From: Bifidobacterium miconis
GTDB lineage: Bacteria > Actinomycetota > Actinomycetes > Actinomycetales > Bifidobacteriaceae
Length of the DNA stretch: 64,000 bases
Reading direction: 5' to 3'
Assembly (NCBI RefSeq): GCF_019331735.1
Contig: NZ_JAHBBH010000010.1
Coordinates: 23,347-87,346 of the forward strand
A program made the position numbers and the translations under genes. Below the pieces are notes generated by a model. That model was not told where the DNA came from and did not search any database. It saw only the letters and a list, made by a program, of their open reading frames with translations. Below, piece by piece: positions 60,758 to 64,000 of this stretch (the first letter of the stretch is position 1; the number at the start of each line of letters is the position of its first letter).

Positions 60758-61468
60758 ATGGCAGCATCGGACGGCAAGAAGATCGCGATCGTTACCGGCA
60801 GCGCGCTCGGGCTCGGCTACGAACTGGCCCGCCAGCTCATCGGCAAGGGCTGGTTCGTCGCCGGCATCGACTTCAACGCCGAACGCCAGGCCGAACTTGC
60901 GGACGAATTCCCGGCCGACTCGTACCGCGGCTTCGTCGGCGACGTGTCCGACGAGGCGTTCGTGCGCGAATCGGTCGCCGAGATCGCCGCCATCGGCCAC
61001 ATCGACCTGCTCATCAACAACGCCGGGCAGCCGTCGTTCAAAGCGCCGACCGGCTACGTGGCGGCCGACGTCGACAAGTGCCTCAAGGGCCTGAAGGGCA
61101 TGATCCTGTGGTCGGTCGAAACGCTCAAGGCCGACGGCGAGCAGAACCTCAAGATCGCGAACGTGATGAGCACCGCCGCCACGCGCGGCAACGCGAACGA
61201 ATCCGTGTACTGCGCGACCAAGTGGGGCGAGAAGGGCTACACGCAGAGCCTCAAGGCCGCATACAAGGGCACGAGCGTGAAGATCGTCGGCGTGTACCCG
61301 GGCGGCATCGACACGCCGTTCTACCGCGACAGCCACGACTACGTGTCCGAGGAGAAGCAGCACACGTTCATGAACGCGGGCCAGCTGGCCGGGGTGATCC
61401 TGTTCAACCTCGTCAACGAGGCGAACCTGACCGTCTCCGACATCCTCATTGAGCGCAATTATGTGTGA
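60758..61468 (+). CDS. Short-chain dehydrogenase/reductase (SDR)
   Basis: NAD(P)-dependent oxidoreductase of 236 residues. The Rossmann motif is IVTGSALGLGYELARQLIGKGW (TG-x3-G-x-G as GSALGLG). NNAG appears in LLINNAGQPSF, the catalytic Ser region in VMSTAATRGNANE, and the Tyr-Lys pair in ESVYCATKWGEKG. ASP (acidic residue) after strand 2, in AGIDFNAERQ, suggests NAD(H). The substrate is unknown. AAGGAGACAGCATC precedes ATG 60758. A large hairpin follows the stop. Confidence 0.9.
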   Translation: MAASDGKKIAIVTGSALGLGYELARQLIGKGWFVAGIDFNAERQAELADEFPADSYRGFVGDVSDEAFVRESVAEIAAIGHIDLLINNAGQPSFKAPTGYVAADVDKCLKGLKGMILWSVETLKADGEQNLKIANVMSTAATRGNANESVYCATKWGEKGYTQSLKAAYKGTSVKIVGVYPGGIDTPFYRDSHDYVSEEKQHTFMNAGQLAGVILFNLVNEANLTVSDILIERNYV

Positions 61469-61472
61469 GTGA

Positions 61473-61525
61473 GAGGTTTCCGGTTCCCGGGATCGACTCC
61501 GACAATCCCGGGAACCGGAAACCTC
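61473..61525 (+). terminator. 21-bp perfect hairpin after the SDR gene (CCGGTTCCCGGGAT family)
   Basis: Arms 61473-61493 and 61505-61525 pair without mismatch over 21 bp around an 11-nt loop. The core is CCGGTTCCCGGGAT. The T-tract is poor (ACAAATTCTT). It starts 4 nt after the SDR stop and may end that transcript. Confidence 0.7.
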
Positions 61526-61596
61526 ACAAATTCTTACAAAAGGCATCATCGGGATCGGCCTGACAGCGGCTTTTTCCCAAGCAAAAGCGAACATGT

Positions 61597-61636
61597 CCGG
61601 TTCCCGGGATTTTTCCGGAAGAATCCCGGGAACCGG
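61597..61636. repeat. Second hairpin of the CCGGTTCCCGGGAT family, upstream of the helicase
   Basis: CCGGTTCCCGGGATT (61597-61611) pairs perfectly with AATCCCGGGAACCGG (61622-61636) around a 10-nt loop. With the preceding hairpin this makes four copies of the same 14-mer in alternating orientation within 165 nt. It lies 74 nt before the helicase start, near a TACAGT box (61660s), so it may affect helicase expression. Confidence 0.7.
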
Positions 61637-61710
61637 GGGAAAGTATCGGGCATGGGCTACAGTAGCTCAGTTTGCGCACCTTGCGCGAGAACCTGAGATG
61701 AAAGGCCGCC

Positions 61711-63912
61711 GTGCCCAAGAAATTCGCGAAGAACAATCACCAGAAGCCCTACCGGTCCGACAAGGGACGCAAGGGCCACAAAAACCACAGGAACGACACG
61801 CCCGCCAAGACGTTCACCGGCGAGACCGCCGAACCGTTCGCCGTCACCACGACCGCCGCCGACATGGATCCCGTCCCGTTCGCCGAACTCGGCGTGCCCG
61901 ATCCGCTGCTGCGCGTGCTCGCCGCCGACGGCAAAACCGAGGCGTTCCCCATTCAGGCCGACACGCTGCCCGATTCCCTGCGGGGCCGCGACATCCTCGG
62001 CCGCGGCCGCACCGGCTCCGGCAAGACACTCGCCTTCTGCGTCCCGCTCGCCGCCCGCCTGTGCCAGGCCGCATGGGAGCCGGGCATGTCGATGGCCGAC
62101 TACCGCCGCAACGTCAAGGCCGTGCGTCAGAGCCGCCTTGAGGAGCGCAAGGCCGACGATTTCATGCCGCATCCGCGCGGCCTCATCCTCGCGCCCACGC
62201 GCGAGCTCGCCAACCAGATCAACGACGTGCTCCAGCCGCTCGCGCAGATGGCCGGCATGACCACCACCACCGTGTACGGCGGCGTCAAGTACAGTCGTCA
62301 GATCCGCGACCTCAAGTCCGGCGCGGACATCGTCGTCGCCTGCCCGGGCCGGCTCGAGGACCTGCTGCGGCAGGAGGCGCTCGTCCTGTCCGACGTGCGG
62401 GTCGTCGTGCTCGACGAAGCCGACGAAATGGCCGACATGGGCTTTCTGCCGCCGGTCAAGCGCATTCTTGGCCAGATCCGCCCCGACGCGCAGCACATGC
62501 TGTTCTCCGCCACGCTCGACCACGGCATCGACGAGGTCGTGCGCGAGTTCCTGCGCGACCCGAAGGTGCACAGCGTCGCCGAACCGGAGGACGCGGCCGA
62601 CACGATGGAACAGCACGTGTTCGAGATCGAGAAGTCCGACAAGAACGACATGGTGCACGCGCTCGCGTCCGGCGTCGGCAAGCGCATCCTGTTCACGCGC
62701 ACCAAATTCCAGGCGAAGAACCTCGCCAAGAAGCTCACCCAGTCCGGCATTCCCGCCTCCGAGCTGCACGGCAACCTGTCGCAGAACCAGCGCGACCGCA
62801 ATCTCGCCGCGTTCGAGCAGGGCGACGTGAACGTGATGGTCGCCACCGACGTGGCCGCGCGCGGCATCGACGTGAGCGATGTGGAGCTCGTCGTGCAGGT
62901 CGACCCGCCGGAGGATCCCAAGTCGTTCGTCCACCGTTCGGGCCGCACCGCGCGCGCCGGCAAGTCCGGCGTGGTCGTCACGCTTGTCGCGCCCGACCAG
63001 CGGCGCGAGGCCCGGCGCATGCTCAAGGCCGCCGGCATCGACGTGAAGCCGGTCAAGGTGCGTCACGATTCGCCCGAAGTGCTTGAGCTCATAGGGGAGA
63101 CCGCGGAGCTTGTGGAAGGCTGGAGCCTTGACCAGACGCAGCCGGCCGGCAATCCGCGCGGACGCAAGGGCCGTGACCGCACCGGCCGTGGCCGTGGCGG
63201 CGATTTCGGCCGTGCGCTCGATCACCTGCCGATCGACGAGCCGACCGACGCGATGACGGACGAGGAGCGTGAGAAGCTCGCCGCCCGGCTGGAGCACCAG
63301 CGCAACGCGGCGAAGAAGGAGCGTCGCCGCCGTCGCGCCGCCGAGCGGCTGGAACGCGCCGCACAGACCGCCGCGATGACGGAAACCGCGCGTGATGCCG
63401 AAACCGTCGCCGCGCCCTCGCCGAACCGTGCCGATCGTCGCGCCGGACTGCGTGATCCGGAAGCGGCGCGGCGCGACTATCTGTTCGAGCATCCCGAGGA
63501 GCGCCGCGGCGGCGGATCCGGCGATCGCGACGTCCGCGGCGATCGCGCGGATCGCATCGGCCGCATGCGCCGCGCGGAGCATGGCGACCGGCCCGATCGC
63601 CGGTCGGGCAAGCCGTCGGGCAAAGCAGGCTCCCGCAACGACCGGTATGACCGCAACGACCGATACGATCGCCGCAACCGCGATGACGACCGTCGTACGA
63701 GCCGATCCCGCGAACGCTACGGCAACGGAGGCGACGGCAGGAACGGCGGCAAGCGCATCCACCGCGATGAAAACCGCATCCTGCACGACGAGCGCGGCGA
63801 GGCCGTCAAGCGCCACGAACGTCGCATGGCCGCCAAATACGGCAACACGGACGGCCCGCGCCGCCGTCATTCCAAGATCAAGCGCGCCCCGTTCCGCCGC
63901 ATGGGCCGCTGA
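61711..63912 (+). CDS. DEAD-box RNA helicase
   Basis: ATP-dependent RNA helicase of 733 residues. Q-motif EAFPIQADTLP, motif I GRGRTGSGKTLAF, Ia LILAPTRELANQI, motif II VVVLDEADEMADM, motif III MLFSATLDH, motif V VATDVAARGIDVSD, motif VI FVHRSGRTARAGK. The long C-terminal tail (about 480-733) is rich in Arg, Asp and Gly (RRNRDDDRRTSRSRERYGNGGDGRNGG), an RNA-binding low-complexity region. The start is GTG 61711 (MPKKFAKNNHQK) with AAAGG upstream. Probably a cold-stress or ribosome-assembly helicase like CsdA/RhlE. Two repeat hairpins lie in its upstream region. Confidence 0.92.
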   Translation: MPKKFAKNNHQKPYRSDKGRKGHKNHRNDTPAKTFTGETAEPFAVTTTAADMDPVPFAELGVPDPLLRVLAADGKTEAFPIQADTLPDSLRGRDILGRGRTGSGKTLAFCVPLAARLCQAAWEPGMSMADYRRNVKAVRQSRLEERKADDFMPHPRGLILAPTRELANQINDVLQPLAQMAGMTTTTVYGGVKYSRQIRDLKSGADIVVACPGRLEDLLRQEALVLSDVRVVVLDEADEMADMGFLPPVKRILGQIRPDAQHMLFSATLDHGIDEVVREFLRDPKVHSVAEPEDAADTMEQHVFEIEKSDKNDMVHALASGVGKRILFTRTKFQAKNLAKKLTQSGIPASELHGNLSQNQRDRNLAAFEQGDVNVMVATDVAARGIDVSDVELVVQVDPPEDPKSFVHRSGRTARAGKSGVVVTLVAPDQRREARRMLKAAGIDVKPVKVRHDSPEVLELIGETAELVEGWSLDQTQPAGNPRGRKGRDRTGRGRGGDFGRALDHLPIDEPTDAMTDEEREKLAARLEHQRNAAKKERRRRRAAERLERAAQTAAMTETARDAETVAAPSPNRADRRAGLRDPEAARRDYLFEHPEERRGGGSGDRDVRGDRADRIGRMRRAEHGDRPDRRSGKPSGKAGSRNDRYDRNDRYDRRNRDDDRRTSRSRERYGNGGDGRNGGKRIHRDENRILHDERGEAVKRHERRMAAKYGNTDGPRRRHSKIKRAPFRRMGR

Positions 63913-64000
63913 CCCGGGTCACTGACTTGGGCCGTTGACCTTGGCCGTTGGGCGCCGCATAACACAAGTGGCGGTTTTCTTTCGCTGAGTCACGCTCCTG

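Overview
The window is chromosomal DNA of a high-GC actinobacterium, almost certainly a Bifidobacterium. The bases for this are the strong GC bias, the gene content (GH127-type beta-L-arabinofuranosidase, fused ECF ATPases, S15/S33/S10/M24 peptidases, serine dehydratase, a mixture of GTG and ATG starts with GGAGG-type sites) and the absence of respiratory genes. No rRNA, CRISPR array, IS transposase or integrase was seen.

Layout. 1-4550: a small partial gene on the minus strand, then holA and the t6A/ribosomal acetylation cluster tsaE-tsaB-rimI-tsaD, with ATGA or 1-nt overlaps at most junctions. 4600-8130: two tandem tRNA-Asn genes with a terminator, an M23 peptidase, a long-chain acyl-CoA ligase, and tRNA-Asp with its own promoter and terminator. 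8180-14121: a pyridoxal-type kinase and metY (divergent), an ECF S component ended by its own terminator, then a double EcfA-EcfA' fusion overlapping ecfT. 14118-23604: an acetolactate synthase, a MacB-type ABC pair whose permease gene is bracketed by two ~120-bp palindromic repeat elements, and a NarL-type response regulator with a very unusual 932-residue sensor kinase (active kinase fused to a degenerate second kinase half). 23873-34957: peptidases (S33, S15, M24), proC, sdaA, GH127 and ychF.

35008-44146 is the most unusual region. The last codons of ychF (VEFKFNVSKK-stop) plus its hairpin terminator recur four more times downstream, all in the same orientation, at about 36954, 41211, 42654 and 44063. 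Between successive copies sit compact cargo modules: (1) MBL-fold hydrolase + TetR; (2) CocE-type hydrolase + MFS + TetR; (3) a stand-alone HipA-like kinase; (4) a Cof-type HAD phosphatase + a frameshifted DUF2442 gene. The region looks like serial accretion of gene cassettes at the 3' end of ychF. No recombinase is encoded within it.

44160-48750 continues as an accessory-looking region: acetyltransferase behind a striking GTACCG inverted repeat, an RpiR/SIS-domain remnant, an MFS/TetR divergent pair with a clear palindromic operator, and another MFS. From dtd (48847) onward the window is mostly housekeeping: an S10-type peptidase with a consensus actinobacterial LexA box in front, small membrane and zinc-ribbon proteins, an esterase, GT2 + HAD, EamA + AraC, a phosphoglycerate-mutase-type phosphatase, a uracil/xanthine permease, an AraC regulator, a 63-residue small protein, an SDR, and a DEAD-box helicase preceded by two large hairpins built from the same repeat.
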